From the NCBI GenBank assembly GCA_963854835.1, contig OY978526.1:27083073-27147072 (forward strand): a DNA stretch of 64,000 nt, written 5' to 3'. Below, one piece after another: positions 19,794 through 31,930 of the stretch. The position numbers were made by a program, and so were the translations under genes. Origin of the DNA: Megamerina dolium (Eukaryota > Arthropoda > Insecta > Diptera > Megamerinidae). Position 1 is the stretch's first letter; the number at the start of each line of letters is the position of its first letter. The notes below the pieces were generated by a model. The model ran no database searches, was not told where the DNA came from, and was given only the letters and a program-made list of their open reading frames with translations.

Positions 19794-20900
19794 ATGTCAC
19801 TTGAGTGGAGGACCTCACTCTATCTCGTCTTTATCGACTTTCAAAGAGCATTTGACACGATACACCACGGCGCTCTTCATAGCGATCTTGAATGCAAAGC
19901 GGTCCCATCAAAACTAATTAAACTCGTTGTGGCACTCTATACAGATGCAGGCTGTCGGATAATGCATGAAGAACTTCCGGGTGACAGAATTAAAGTGTTA
20001 GCAGGTGCGTGACGAGGCTGTGTTCTTTCACCTCTGCTGTTCAACATCGTGTTGGACGTCAGCATGGAAACTACCACGACACCTGGAAGCGGTATTGTTT
20101 GGGGACTGCAAAGCCATCTGATGGACCTTGACTACTCAGATGACATTTGACTGTTGTCACATACCTACCTTGACATGGCAGCGAAAATCTAAGCAGTACA
20201 AAAAGCAGCCGGACTGGCGTTTAATATCCTGAAAACCAAAACTATGCGTATAAACACACAAAACACTCACAAATTTGCAACTGACTGCATTGAACTGGAG
20301 GAGGTACAATCTTTCTGCTATTTGGGCAGCGTTATCTCGGTGACCGGCGGTTCTAGCGAAGATATCAAAAGCCGAATAAAAAGGCAAAGGCGGCATTCGG
20401 CTCGCTGCAAACAATTTGGAACGCACATATCATAGCGCACAAAATGGAAAATATTCAATTCAATTGTCAAACCATCTTTATTATATGGATGCAAAACGTG
20501 GAATGCGACAGCTGCTGATATAAACTCAATACAAGTCTTCATAAACCGTTGCCTACGAAAAATTCTGAAAATATACTGGCCAAATACTATATCAAACGCT
20601 GTCTTATGGCCAGAATCCAGCAAAAACCAGTTTAATTGGAGATCCGTAAAAGAAAATGGAACTGGATCGGCCACGTTCAGTGTAAGGAGAGCGGCGACCT
20701 AACAAGGACTGCGATTGACTGGAACCCAAGGAAGTCGTAGACGAGGAAGACCAGCGAACACCTGGAGGCGACTATTAGAGTTGGAAACCCGTGCCATGCG
20801 CCTTAGCTGGAATGAAGTGAAGAGACTGGCCCGAAATAGACCCGAATGGAAGAAATTCGTTGTGGCCCTATGTTACAGCTTGGAACCCTAGGAATATGGA
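19794..20900 (+). pseudogene. RTE-like LINE reverse-transcriptase relic
   Basis: Reads through several frames as the second half of a non-LTR reverse transcriptase: LVFIDFQRAFDTIHH (domain A with catalytic D), RGCVLSPLLFNIVLD (domain B), LMDLDYSDDI (domain C; YADD changed to YSDD), FCYLGSVISVTGGSSEDI, KPSLLYGCKTWN and FINRCLRKI. Near the 3' end a Trp/Gly/Arg-rich segment ([13 protein letters not shown]) gives way to a GGATGGATTGATGGATG tail. In-frame stops occur before domain B and after YSDDI. The layout fits RTE-type elements. Endonuclease and 5' part are missing. Confidence 0.75.
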
Positions 20901-23900
20901 TGGATTGATGGATGCCCCAATCTACGAAACATTCTCCTGCCTACCCCTAAACGATCCTCTGGAAAAATATATGAAACTACGTCACTAATTTATGACTGCA
21001 ATAAGGACTTTTTAATTTGATTTATTAGTTGAGTCTATAGACATACGAGTATACTCTGATTTTTTATTTTCTCTCTTTTTTGTATCACATGATAAATGTC
21101 GGTATATTTGCAAAAAAAAATTATTCTCTTACCCTCCTAAATACCGTATAAATACACGAGAACGAGTATGTATGGTAAGTATGAGTAAGTGCGGTTGCAA
21201 TTGATTTACTTTGATTTTGCATTTTAAATTGGTTGCGCGTTTTTTTGTTTTTGTTTTTTTTCTTTTTACTGTATGCCTCTGTGTACCTACATACGTATAT
21301 GTAGTATATAGAAGATGAGATGAGGATTTTTATTTTCGAATTTCTTCGCTTCAAGAGGGCTTTCATTGTTTTATATTGTTCTTTTGTCGGCGTTGGTTTT
21401 GTTGTTGTTGTTATTGATTTTGTTGGCATTTAATGTGCAACAGAGCATGTTAAACCACAGAAAACACAATCACACAAGAGACCTTTTCTGTTGTTAGCAC
21501 GTTTGTTTGCCAATTTTTTCCTATTTTTTTTTTTTTTGCTTGTTTCTTTGTTTGTGTTCGTATTCTACTTATTAAGTAACCAATTTATTTTTACCACTGT
21601 CTCTTAATACTCATTGAAAAATTGGCACATATACCAGTACGAAACGTACACACTTTCAAATTCAAGCAGAGACAACTGGCAAGAGACACGCGTTTGCAAA
21701 AAAAAAAAAGAAAAAAAATCCATTTTAAATGGATTTGTTTGTTGCCTGGTTTAAGTTAGATGATAGGGTAGGGCTATGCTCACTGGCGACTTTATGTGCA
21801 TGCATTTGTGCGTGTGTGTGTGAAAGTTCATATATCTTTTTTTTTTTGCTTCTTTCAAATATTCGCATGTTTGCAAACAATGTCATCCAGCATGCTGGAA
21901 TCTGCTATTGTACATATTTCGTGTAATACCAGAGATTTTTCAATTGTCACACTCGATGCGCTGAATTAACTCATCAAGTGTGTTGTTGCTGTGTGAGTAG
22001 TATATGGTTTCATACGCATGTATGTGTATCTATGTAGTCAAAAAGGTAGTTTAAACCACATGCGACTTTTAGGTAGCATATATCAACAGCAACAGCAACA
22101 ACAACAAATACTCAGTCACATAATTGACACAAAAACGTAAAAATTTACGCATCATTTGATGAGAAATGAACGAATTTTTGTACAACACGTTACCTGTACA
22201 GGATACTTCAAGCCGTTTTACAATGTTTGCAAAAATAATGGGATTACTCGAATTCTTGATGATGAGTTTTTTTTTTTAACGAAAATTGTGTATTGCCTTT
22301 TCAAAATATTGTACTTATTCTCCGTTTAGGGCTGCAGAGAAAGTGGTCTGTCAATTCGATAGTGTTTCTTTTAAAAGAGTATTTGCTCACCTTGTCGTAC
22401 TTCCAGTGGTACCACACACACCATTCAAAATTATCCATTCGATGTGCCATTTTAGAGAAACACACTGGTCCGTAGTTATACCCAAAGTTAAGAACATCTT
22501 AAAATTATAATCGTCTATTTAACAGTTTTTTCTATGGGAAATATGTTTAACAAATCGATTCGAACTTTAAAATGATCTTAACTTTGATTATAACTACCAG
22601 CCACTGTGTTTTCGAGAAATATTCGGTCGGGCGATGCATCTCAATAAACCAACAAGATCGTTTGGTATTTTCTTTGAAACTCAAACACACAATTCAGCGA
22701 TTCGTTATTACCGCCGATGTAGAGAACCACTTTTGACAAACGACGCATATATTCTTTCCGTATTTAAGTTAAGTCAAAGCTTAAGTTAGCTTAAGTAAAA
22801 TTCGATTTTCTTTAAGAAGGAACTATTAACAGTATCAATAACTGGCAAATACCGGGTTAAATTATTTATTCTCATGTCACTGAAGCATAGGGACCCATGC
22901 AGAAAAACTTTGAATCACTTTTGTGAGTTTTATAATGTATAAGGAGGCACTCAACTATTTCGCCTGTGATTGCTCTGAAAATTAAAAGGAATAAGTTCCT
23001 AGGAAGTTCCTCGACAATCTCTCATGTCTAATTATGTTAATTCAATTTAATTAAATTTTCAAGAAGGGCAATTCTGAATTGACAATTTATAAGAAAAGAC
23101 AAATTTGCATTGAAAATGTGTCTGTATCAAAGGTTGACTTTCTACAATTTACATTCGAAAGGCATCTGTAACAATGAGATTTGTGTACTTTGTGCACCAA
23201 CCGGTAGTGTGAACTAATTTGCAAACAGAAATTGTTAAAAATGTGTAACGTACATTTTCCTTGTGCTTAAGGTAAAAATCTGAAGTAAACACGTTGTAAA
23301 ACGAACAAAATCATCTGACGATAATAGAAATTATTTTGTTAAAACTCATAATTAATATTTTCAAAATAATACTGTTCATGTTCAAAATAATAATCGATGA
23401 CCCTGTGTTGTCACAACCAAATCTACTACTGGTTTTGTACTACACCTAACGTTGGCACTTTTCTACGCTTTATTATGCGCATCATTTGCGAATTTTGATT
23501 TTAATGATTTAATAAATATAAAGAAAAGCAAAAAATTAAAAAAAAAAAAGTCCTCATCGTTATCAGAAATGATTTTTTAACAATGTTAAATTGAATTTTG
23601 ATTACACTTTTCTAGTATCTACCTACGAGCATTGTAAATAAATGAGACAGCCATACGCATAGAATAAGTAAAAGGTAATCGACACACGCGTTCATGTCAA
23701 AATGACATTTTTCTTTGTCAATTTTTGGGGTGACATCTTTACATCATTACGCTTGTGAAGCTGCCTGCTGGTTTTTATTATTGTTGTTGTTGTTGTTTTG
23801 ATTGATTTCAATTATTTGTCATCGAAATTGTTGCTCAGAATGAATGAATGGTGCATAATTTTTTAATAAGTTCATAGACATTATTTCTTTTTTTTTTATT

Positions 23901-24285
23901 TTTTTTTTGTATTCGTCTTCTTTTTTCACTGTACGATATGATATCGATGTATGAGTGTGTCCATGGATATGTAAAGGGCTGATGTGAACATGTCCTTAGG
24001 ACATGTTTAGAATAATTAAATACATAGTTGCATATTATGGGAAAATTTGTTACAAATTAAGATCTGTTCCTTCTTTTTTGAATGAAAACTTTGAATTATG
24101 CAAATTAATGAGTTTTTAATTTGAGTCTATTCGAGATTTACATATTTCGTTTTTTCTTTTTTTTTTTTTTTTTGCTCGAATAATAACAATTGCTCAATTA
24201 GATATAAATTGATGGGGTAAAAGAAAAATTGAATACTTGTAATATGGATAAGTTGAATTCTAAACCTCAGCCTTTTTAAGTCGGG
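20901..24285. other. Long AT-rich stretch without recognisable genes
   Basis: Contains many T-runs, GTT/CAA and TG microsatellites (for example 22083-22108) and a long imperfect hairpin at 22455-22615 listed separately. Open frames here are short and low-complexity. It could be intergenic or intronic DNA of a large gene whose exons lie outside the window. Confidence 0.4.
22455..22615. repeat. Long imperfect inverted repeat (hairpin)
   Basis: The left arm (22455-22513) contains AAACACACTGGTCCGTAGTT, CAAAGTTAAGAACATCTTAA and TAATCG. The reverse complement of the right arm (22555-22615) contains AAACACAGTGGCTGGTAGTT, CAAAGTTAAGATCATTTTAA and GAATCG. About four in five positions pair, and the loop is ~40 bases. 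No target duplication is obvious. It could be a fold-back MITE, a hairpin RNA source or an old inverted duplication. Confidence 0.6.
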
Positions 24286-25600
24286 TTAATATTGCAGACA
24301 TTTTTCATTATTGTTTAATAGTTGAAAAAAGTGCTCACAAAATTTACTCACCAATGAGTAGTACAATCTGTGTCTAAAATGGGTGCCTGGCCACAGTAAC
24401 ATTTCATAGCAAATCAAACAAAAATGGAAGCCAGTCAATAGCTCTCTGCCAAATTTACAACAAAAAAGACAATTACTGTTAAGTAACAAATATCTCTGAA
24501 TTTTATGTGTACTTGTCCTACTCTCCGCTACAAGTGAAAGGCATATCTGACGGAACAGTACGCGCATGATGTCAAAGACCTCAAGGGGTGCATATGTAAA
24601 TATTTAGCTGAATTTTATTAGAGCAACTACTACTGCTACTACTGGATTTTAATGCAGTTTGCATCGCTCATAGCTGACTATCTTCATATTCATTCTAACG
24701 ATTGACCTTCGCGAAGAATTTTCACGTCTTCATAATGTCTCTCCATATTTGCTAGACAATATAATTACGAATTGAGCGCTAGATTTACATCACGGTGAAC
24801 CAGCTGCTCTTTGATGTCTTCAAATAGTCTTCAGGCGACATATTTTACCAAGGTTAGATCATAGAAGTAGCTGTCATTTGCAACTTTCCCTCGGAAGCTT
24901 ATTGGTGCATTGTAGTTTTTGGTAAATGAGCCTACCTGGTTATTGTAAACCACTCTGAAGCCTTGGAGAAGTTTCGAATATAAGTTAGTCCCAGCTTCGT
25001 TAGTTCTTCAAGTCCAAATATTAAATAAAGCCTCTGACAGTTGCAGAGAGGGTATTTCATAATTTTCTCCTTCTCTTCCGTAACTTCTCTAGGTCTTTCA
25101 TGGAAGTCCCATACATATTTCGAGATGTTCGACATCCCGTGGTTGAATTTCATATTCTGTTCGCTTGATAATTTGTAAGGGTCTTAATATGATTTTTTAT
25201 TTCATTATGTTTTAGAAATATGATGAAATAGCTCAATTATTGGCCTTTTCAACAGGCCTCAATCACATGATTCCGATCGAACGTGGTGATTCTGTACAAC
25301 ACTCGACGAACTTTCGCAGTTTTATCATCTAGTACCTTGATCGTCCTGACTGCTTTGATATTCTTCTATTTTTCTTGGATCCACCGCAGAAAATGGTCAG
25401 TTTCCTACGTACCTTAGAGGTACAAGCTTTCCAATTTTCACTTCAATCATTTACCTCTTGACATATGTTTCGCTCCATCTTTCGGATTCACTTAGCCTAA
25501 CATAACACAGTACTCAACGGATCACAAACGCATACAGGTTTAGCCCCATGAAGCAATAGTACAGCAATGATGTTCCGTCCATTGCATTTGCAGTACAAAT
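24286..25600 (-). pseudogene. Decayed protein-coding relic, possibly a chemoreceptor
   Basis: On the minus strand the interval reads in broken frames as a membrane-protein-like relic. From upstream to downstream there are pieces reading NDSYFYDLTLVKYVA, RLFEDIKEQLVHRD, ANMERHYEDVKILRE, then IMRVLFRQICLSLVA and CLFCCKFGRELLTG with CYEMLLWPG. The spacing of H...ILRE, the hydrophobic segment and CxFGxEL...CYE..WP is reminiscent of insect odorant receptors around transmembrane segments 4-6. Stops and frameshifts separate all pieces, and introns cannot be excluded. I regard the family call as a guess; that it was once coding is somewhat firmer. Confidence 0.22.
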
Positions 25601-27340
25601 ATAGAAAAAAATTTAAATTAACAAACTATCGTATATAGAGGCAGGTCCCAAGCGCATGGATCTTTAGCATCCGACAATAATTGCTTATGGTCTCACTAGC
25701 TTGAGACCATCAGTTACGTACCATCAAACCACCACATTAAAATTATAAAAGATCATAAAATTTTATTAGCATACTCACTCATACACAATGGACACTCATA
25801 ACCCATAACCACCACCAATAATCCTCCTCAATTGAAAAGAATTATTATTTATATTTCTATTTCATTTTCGATTAAATAATCATGAATTATATAACAACAA
25901 CAACAACAACAACAACTGCACCCAATAATAGTTAATATTGCAATAAATAATATTTTTCATATAAATAATTGCTTCCTTTTCACATAAAGTGATGTGAAGG
26001 CCAAAAAGAACAACAACAACATTGCAAGAAAATATGTTAACTAATCACCGTAGGAAAGGATTTTTATGACTTTGTATTTCCGGTTAGAATAAATAACAAT
26101 AATATTGCAAAAAAAAATTTTCAAGATGATTTTCCATTTTTCTACAATTTTTGTCATTGCATAAACTTAACCATTCAAGAGGAAAAACCGAAAAAGGAAA
26201 TTCAGGACGTTAACTTTTATGGTATGCTGATTAAACTGCACATTAATATTAGAGGGATGATGTAGAGGGTTAAGGTGATGTAAATACTATGGTCGAAAAA
26301 ATATATGTATTTAAATATAATATATAGAAAAATGCGATTTCCTTTATGAGTAACGGAAATAAAAGACTATCATCTACAGGATTAAGTGAAAGTGTCGATA
26401 GTAAGCTTATTAGTATGTCTGCATACGAGTATGTCATGGCTGATGAGCACTATACGAAGTAGATCCATTATATTTGGGTGAAAGTCTTGACACATAAAAA
26501 TACTCAAACATCTGTATGTATAGTATGTGTGTGTGCCGTACATGTGAACAAGACATAACATTGCTTAGATCATTCATATTGTCGTAATAATGTTCAGCAT
26601 GGGCAATAAAATTTATTCTAATAAGCAATAGAAAATGTATTGATAGAGTGGTTAAAGACCTTTTTGGGAGTGTATTAAAAACGTTACAATTATTACATAT
26701 ATATTTCATAATAAATGTGACCATACAGAACAATAGCAATTATAAGTATCTGGGGAATAATGGGACAAAATTATCCTCTACTTCGAAACATGCCAAAAAA
26801 TTCATATTTCAAGTTCATATAATTATTTTTTGAAATACTAAATATTTTAAAGGTTTTGTTTTATTTGCGAAAATCCATGAATTAGACACTAAAAAAGCGA
26901 AAAAAAATGAAATATTTTTCATATAAAGGTTTTTTTGGAAATTTTGAAATAATTACAAAGCATTTTGCAAACTTGTTGCGAACTACGAGGAAGAAAATTC
27001 GAACTAAATTGAAATGTTTAGAAAATTTTACGTAAACAAGTCAGCTTGTGAAATCTCAAAAGTGAAATATTTAAAAAAAACTCTCAAATGAAAAATAACG
27101 AATATGTGTAGGAGATATGATCTCGTCTTGAGAAATACCAACTCTTCAAACTTTGCCAAAATAAAATTTTATTAAAGCCGAAAAACGGTGTCGGTGTTCA
27201 TTTGATGAGCTTAAATGTCGATATAGTAGGGCGTTAGCCATTTAATAGTTTCAAAAGTATAACGCTGCAATTTAACAAATGTCAAACATGCGAACAAAAT
27301 TTACGTATGCTTATGTTGAAATACAACCTATAACAATCTA
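25601..27340. other. AT-rich stretch without recognisable genes
   Basis: Holds a (CAA)n microsatellite at about 25894-25917 and scattered A/T runs. Nothing with coding character or element ends was recognised. Confidence 0.4.
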
Positions 27341-27344
27341 CATC

Positions 27345-28540
27345 ATTTCACGGCTGAAGATCTCGTTAAAATCGTAAACATTTACCACAAAAGTAGTACT
27401 TCTTTCAAGGACGCACTATTCGCTTTAAGAGGAAATTTGTATCACTTTAATTGATCAACATTTCACGACTTAACAGGAAATTTCGACCAATTTGGGAATC
27501 GGTGTGTAAAATAGTGGAAGAATTCATAAATTTTGCATTGGTTATGGATATCACAAGCGACACCCTATGCCCAAAATATTGCTGAAGTAGTTGAAAGTGT
27601 AGCTCAGTGGTTAGTGTGTTCGCCTTCTGATCTGTATGTCGTGATTCAATCCCCTGCTGATGCATAACAAATTTAATATCGATAAGATTTTTCTTTCGAA
27701 CGGTACCCACCTGTCGACAAGCAATTGGCAATTCTTCCGACAGTAACAACTTGCCATGAAAAGCTTCTAAAAGAACTCTGTGGCAAAGCTCAGAAAACGT
27801 GATGTCACAAGTGTTCTGCCGTTCGGAACCGGCTAAAATAAGTAGGCCCCTTCTAATATTGTCCAAAATTTAAGACGCACATCAGTAATGGAAGAGAAGC
27901 TCGGCCAATAAGCCTTTTGGGGCTTTAAGTGCCACATATTTTTTTTTTTTTAGTTGAAAGTGTGCCGGACAACTAAAATTTATCGATTTCATACTCAAAG
28001 TTATTATTTGTACTCACAACTCTCTCCTTATAAAGTGCAGCTAAGGCAAGAATTGAAGTCTGCTGACCATGGAATGTATGCAAAAGTCGTCAATTGAATG
28101 CTGAAAGAACACCTCGTGGACGATAGCATTTTAATCAAAAATATCTTCACCAAAGAAGTCCATTGCTTGATCGGTTGTTACGTGAAAAATACAATTTCCC
28201 TCAGCGAAAAGCAAAAAATTGCCTCACTACAGTTCAATCCATATCGTGAAAGTGAGTGTGTAGTATACTCTACGTTGTGGTGGCTTCATAGGTCCGAAAA
28301 TCATCACGGTTTCTGTGAACTTCCAATGCGATGACCATTTGACAATGTGGATCTGATCAATATGTGGCTCTAAGAAAATGGTCATCACAAGCCACAAGCT
28401 TTGGGATCTCACATCTCAACATCAAAGAACGTGATTTGTATCTAACGCGGGTACCTGATCAAAATGATATTTTGGAGAATGGTCGAACCTTTCAGAAATG
28501 GCACCATTCGAAATCTCTTTGCTGAATTTAATATTAAAAA
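27345..28540 (+). pseudogene. Tc1/mariner-type transposase relic interrupted by a SINE
   Basis: HFTAEDLVKIVNIYHKSSTS at the left is the N-terminal domain typical of a Tc1/mariner transposase group common in insects. After the SINE (removed), text resembling a catalytic domain continues: FTKEVHCLIGCYVKN corresponds to the usual FSDEAHFWLNGYVN block, followed by WWLHRSENHHGFCELPMR. Multiple stops are present in every frame. The third catalytic block near 28400-28440 is poorly preserved. No terminal repeats were found. Confidence 0.55.
27598..27951 (+). repeat. tRNA-derived SINE with 12-base target duplication
   Basis: Box A (GCTCAGTGGTTAGTGTGTTC) and box B (GTGATTCAATCC) are intact and the body matches 1574-1933 closely. 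AGTTGAAAGTGT occurs directly before the head (27589-27600) and after the T-rich tail (27952-27963). The last GT may be shared with the SINE head. This clean target-site duplication shows retroposition into the transposase relic. The first few head bases are missing. Confidence 0.85.
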
Positions 28541-28557
28541 ATAATTAAATATGAATA

Positions 28558-28795
28558 TGTGGCATTTATAAGCGCCGAACAGCTCCTTGGCCGAGCTTCT
28601 CTTCCAGAGATGTTGTGCGTGTTAAATTTTGTACTGTATTCGAAGGGGCTTACTTATTTCAGCCTGTTCCGAACGACAGAACCCTAGTAACATTACCTTT
28701 TCTTAGTTATGTCACGGAATTTTTGTGAAGGCTTTTCCATGGTTGATTTATACTTCAGCAACGGATTGAATCCACGACCCACAATTTATAATAAA
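28558..28795 (-). repeat. SINE copy, reverse, partly decayed
   Basis: The reverse complement runs from a box B-like GGTCGTGGATTCAATCC (near 28770) through CTGTCGTTCGGAACAGGCTG to GAAGAGAAGCTCGGCCAAGG and GCGCTTATAAATGCCAC. The box A head is not recognisable. Confidence 0.65.
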
Positions 28796-28799
28796 GACG

Positions 28800-31080
28800 A
28801 CAATTAATGAATAGACAGCACTTGTGCTTTCATGAATGAAACACCAGTCCAAATGTGCCAAAGTTTTACATATTAGAAAATACCTCAAAAAGGTCAGACA
28901 GTCCCGTTGTGGTCACTTAAATTATGTTAGACTTCCTACAGCATATAATAACAAGGTCTAAGTAACTTATTTATACACACAATACAATAGTAAAGTTTGA
29001 TCGGAAGCTGAGTTGCAAAATGTACCAAAAATAACTCCATATAATCCATGGAAGCGCAAAAACCCACAATAAAATTTATCGATTCAAATCTGTTTAGCAT
29101 CATATTTTTGACTCCATACCAGTTACCAGAGGACTTCAATAATAGTTTGCGGACGTTCACTGATCATCCTGTTTCTTGATCAACATGGAGATTTCAGTCG
29201 ATATCAACCCTGGTTAGATTATCGCGCTATGTAAACAGAACATAGAAGATTCAGTCACATTTTCTTTATTGAGTCTCTAACAGCTTTCTGCTCAGGTAGC
29301 AGAAAAATGTTCACAATGGGAGTAATAAAAAATTACTTCTTATGAAGACAAGATAAATTACTGGAGAAAATTGTAATTTGTCATAATTTGACCAAACTAC
29401 TACACCTACGTTGGCTGTAAAACAAAGAAATATGCGTATAGGTGGACCAGAGCATTTATCTAGGATTCGAGAAAATATTGTAGCATCAACAATACACACA
29501 TATATCTTCATCGTAATTATTATCTCTTATGATTTTGACCCAGCATAAAGACGGATGTCATTCACAGTTTCCGTTTCCTTGGCGCATTTTGAATATACGC
29601 TTCGTTTAACATAAGGAATTTATCGTATTTTTTTTAAATTCCACGCAATATATATATTTTTTTTTCTTTCGAAATTTTATAGTAAAATTTTGTAATTAGA
29701 TCCTGTTGCAGGAGCAACACGCGTAATATCAGATTCCAATCCACTAAATTTGATGTGTATGAATGAGTGTGCTGATGATAATAACACCGCGGTGGTCTTT
29801 CGCACCGGATTTGTGTCAAACAAAAGAATCAACGAAGCTTACATCACCTTATTATTGTATAACGTACTTTGAGTACCATTCGACTTAGTACTTATGACAC
29901 ACTACAGTATATAGTGAATTTATCAATATCATTCCATTATATGTATATGGTACGTCATGGTTACAATCTACGCCATCACTATGAAAATGAGTGGCATCTT
30001 AAAAGCTAATTGTCAAAATTTCAAATAAATCTTTGCAGCATTTGAATTTCCAGCTAAAATAAAAAAAAATCAACTCAAATGAATTTGAATTGTAATTTGA
30101 ATATACACGAGTATAATTTCTACTTGTATATATATGATGAGGTATGTAGATATCCCCTTGGGTGGACATTCGTTATACTGCCAACAAGAGAGCATTGCAT
30201 AACGTGTTCATTGCCTGTTATGCCTGTTGTGTGTTGTATGCGTATGATAATGACACAATATTTTACGCATCGACAGATTACTAAAATTTTCATTTCTTTA
30301 CTTCAGTGTTATTCAAATTTTTATTGTTCGCTTATTTTTCATTAATTTTAAGTGACGCTGTGGCATATTCATTCATTCACCCTCCCCCTCAATATTTCTC
30401 CCTTACGTATTGTTGTTTCATCAACTTACTGGCTAATATTGACTTTTGCATTACTGTTTTGTGTGTGTGTGTGTGTGGTTTTCAATCATAATCATTATTT
30501 ATACATTTTATTGTTATCGTTGCGTTTCTTTTTGCCATTCTTCATTCAACATTGTGAAATGTTTCGTTTTTTTTTTAACGTTTACCTGCGTTGTTTATAT
30601 TTTATCATCTCAAGACAGTTTGTTACCATACATATTGTATTATAAGAATGAGGAATCTTATGTACTCATACCCATATAATTTTCAAGCATGTCTGCTTAT
30701 ACTATTGAGTTATATATTTTAAAGTACATATACAAAATTTTGTCCAAACTAAAGAAAGAAGTATTTTGTATTTTTTCGTTTTAAATTTTTCACTTTTGAA
30801 CACTTTCCACCTTCAAATGAAAGAAACCTTGAAAAGTTTGAAAAAACATTCTGAAACCTGCATTCGAATAGGCAAAAAATATCAAGAAGATCAAGTCAGA
30901 AGAGCCTGTTGGTGTTTTAAATACTTCGTAGAACGTTTTTCAAGTATACTTAGAAAACTTGAGCCCTTTAACTCCTACATTAATCGAATTTTGCTATTCA
31001 ATCAAAAGTTAACATGTTTTACAGAAATATTTTTGCAAAAATATCATTTGAAGTGAGCAAAAACTAGAAGCACCTACGAG
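28800..31080. other. AT-rich stretch without assigned genes
   Basis: Contains a TG microsatellite (30459-30478). An open frame at 30766-31056 could encode a Lys/Phe-rich protein with MKETLKSLKKHSET near the middle, but without homology, promoter or repeat support I do not call it. Confidence 0.35.
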
Positions 31081-31500
31081 TTATTATTATTTTTGTTTTG
31101 TTTTTATTATTATTGGTTATGCACTGTGACCAAGAGATCTATTGTGCCCCATACAAGCCTTCTAAAAGTCTTTACGCTTTTAAAAAGCTTACAAATTTTC
31201 CCAAATTTAATGCTTTCATATCACTCTCCAAATCCAAAAGCTTATATGGAGTGCGTGATAGCGCCGGTCATAGTCCTCAGATGTGTTCTGAAGTATTATC
31301 TTCTCTCGATACAAAATTTCCCATATATGTCGGAGGGATTCCCAGATCAATTTATTTCCTCTCAATTTTCAATGTCTTGTTAGGCAGCCTGATCGAATTT
31401 TTAAGTTGTTCGTTGTTTAAATTCTCTGAAGCTCTATCCAGTATTTATTCCTGCTTTGAATTTCCTCAAGCGTAAGCTGTGTTGTTAGTGTGTTGTTAGT
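31080..31500 (-). pseudogene. LINE 3' end relic (I/LOA-like), reverse
   Basis: The block TTATGCACTGTGACCAAGAGATCTATTGTGCCCC (31117-31150, spaced) matches the ends of the LINE fragments at 34590 and 40065. It is therefore read as the reverse complement of their shared 3' region. The rest of the minus strand is frame-broken. Plus-strand open frames overlapping it (31093-31475) are treated as shadows. Confidence 0.35.
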
Positions 31501-31609
31501 GTTATGAATCCAAAGTCGTAATAGATGTCTGACTGTCTGTAAAAATTGTAATGTTCCGATTTGTTTACCTACAGGTTAAGTTGGATTTTAAATTTATGTT
31601 TTTATAGAG

Positions 31610-31930
31610 TGAAATATCTAGCACGCTTCGCAAGCCATATCGTTTCTCCGCTAGTTCTCCAATACTTGGTCTTTCCACCAGAGGTTAGGTCGGCCTCTTC
31701 TGTGTTGTCATCACGGGGATTTCAAATATAACACTTTTTTAGCAGGAGCATGTTCTTCCATTCGTTCGACATGACCAAACCAGCGCAGCCGCTGAATTTT
31801 AACGCGCTTTACTATATCGATGTCGGCATACAGCTCGTACACCTCATGGTTGTACCTTATTCGATACTCGCCGCCAACGCAAATAGGTCCAAAGGTTTTG
31901 CGCAGGATTTTTTTTTTTCGAAAATTCCGA
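31610..31930 (-). pseudogene. RTE-like LINE C-terminal relic, reverse
   Basis: On the minus strand YRIRYNHEVYELYADIDIVK is followed by QRLRWFGHVERMEEHAPAKK and a shifted RRGRPNLWWKDQVLENWRR. The (R)LRW(F)GHVxRM and RRGRP...W motifs are the standard C-terminal region of RTE-type reverse transcriptases. Only ~100 residues remain. Confidence 0.65.

Noticed and set aside
30766..31056. 96-codon frame rich in Lys and Phe
   Set aside because: The composition is gene-like in places, but no homologue, promoter or conservation could be shown; left uncalled.
31093..31475. 96- and 125-codon plus-strand frames
   Set aside because: They overlap the reverse LINE 3' relic, are in two frames and lack motifs.
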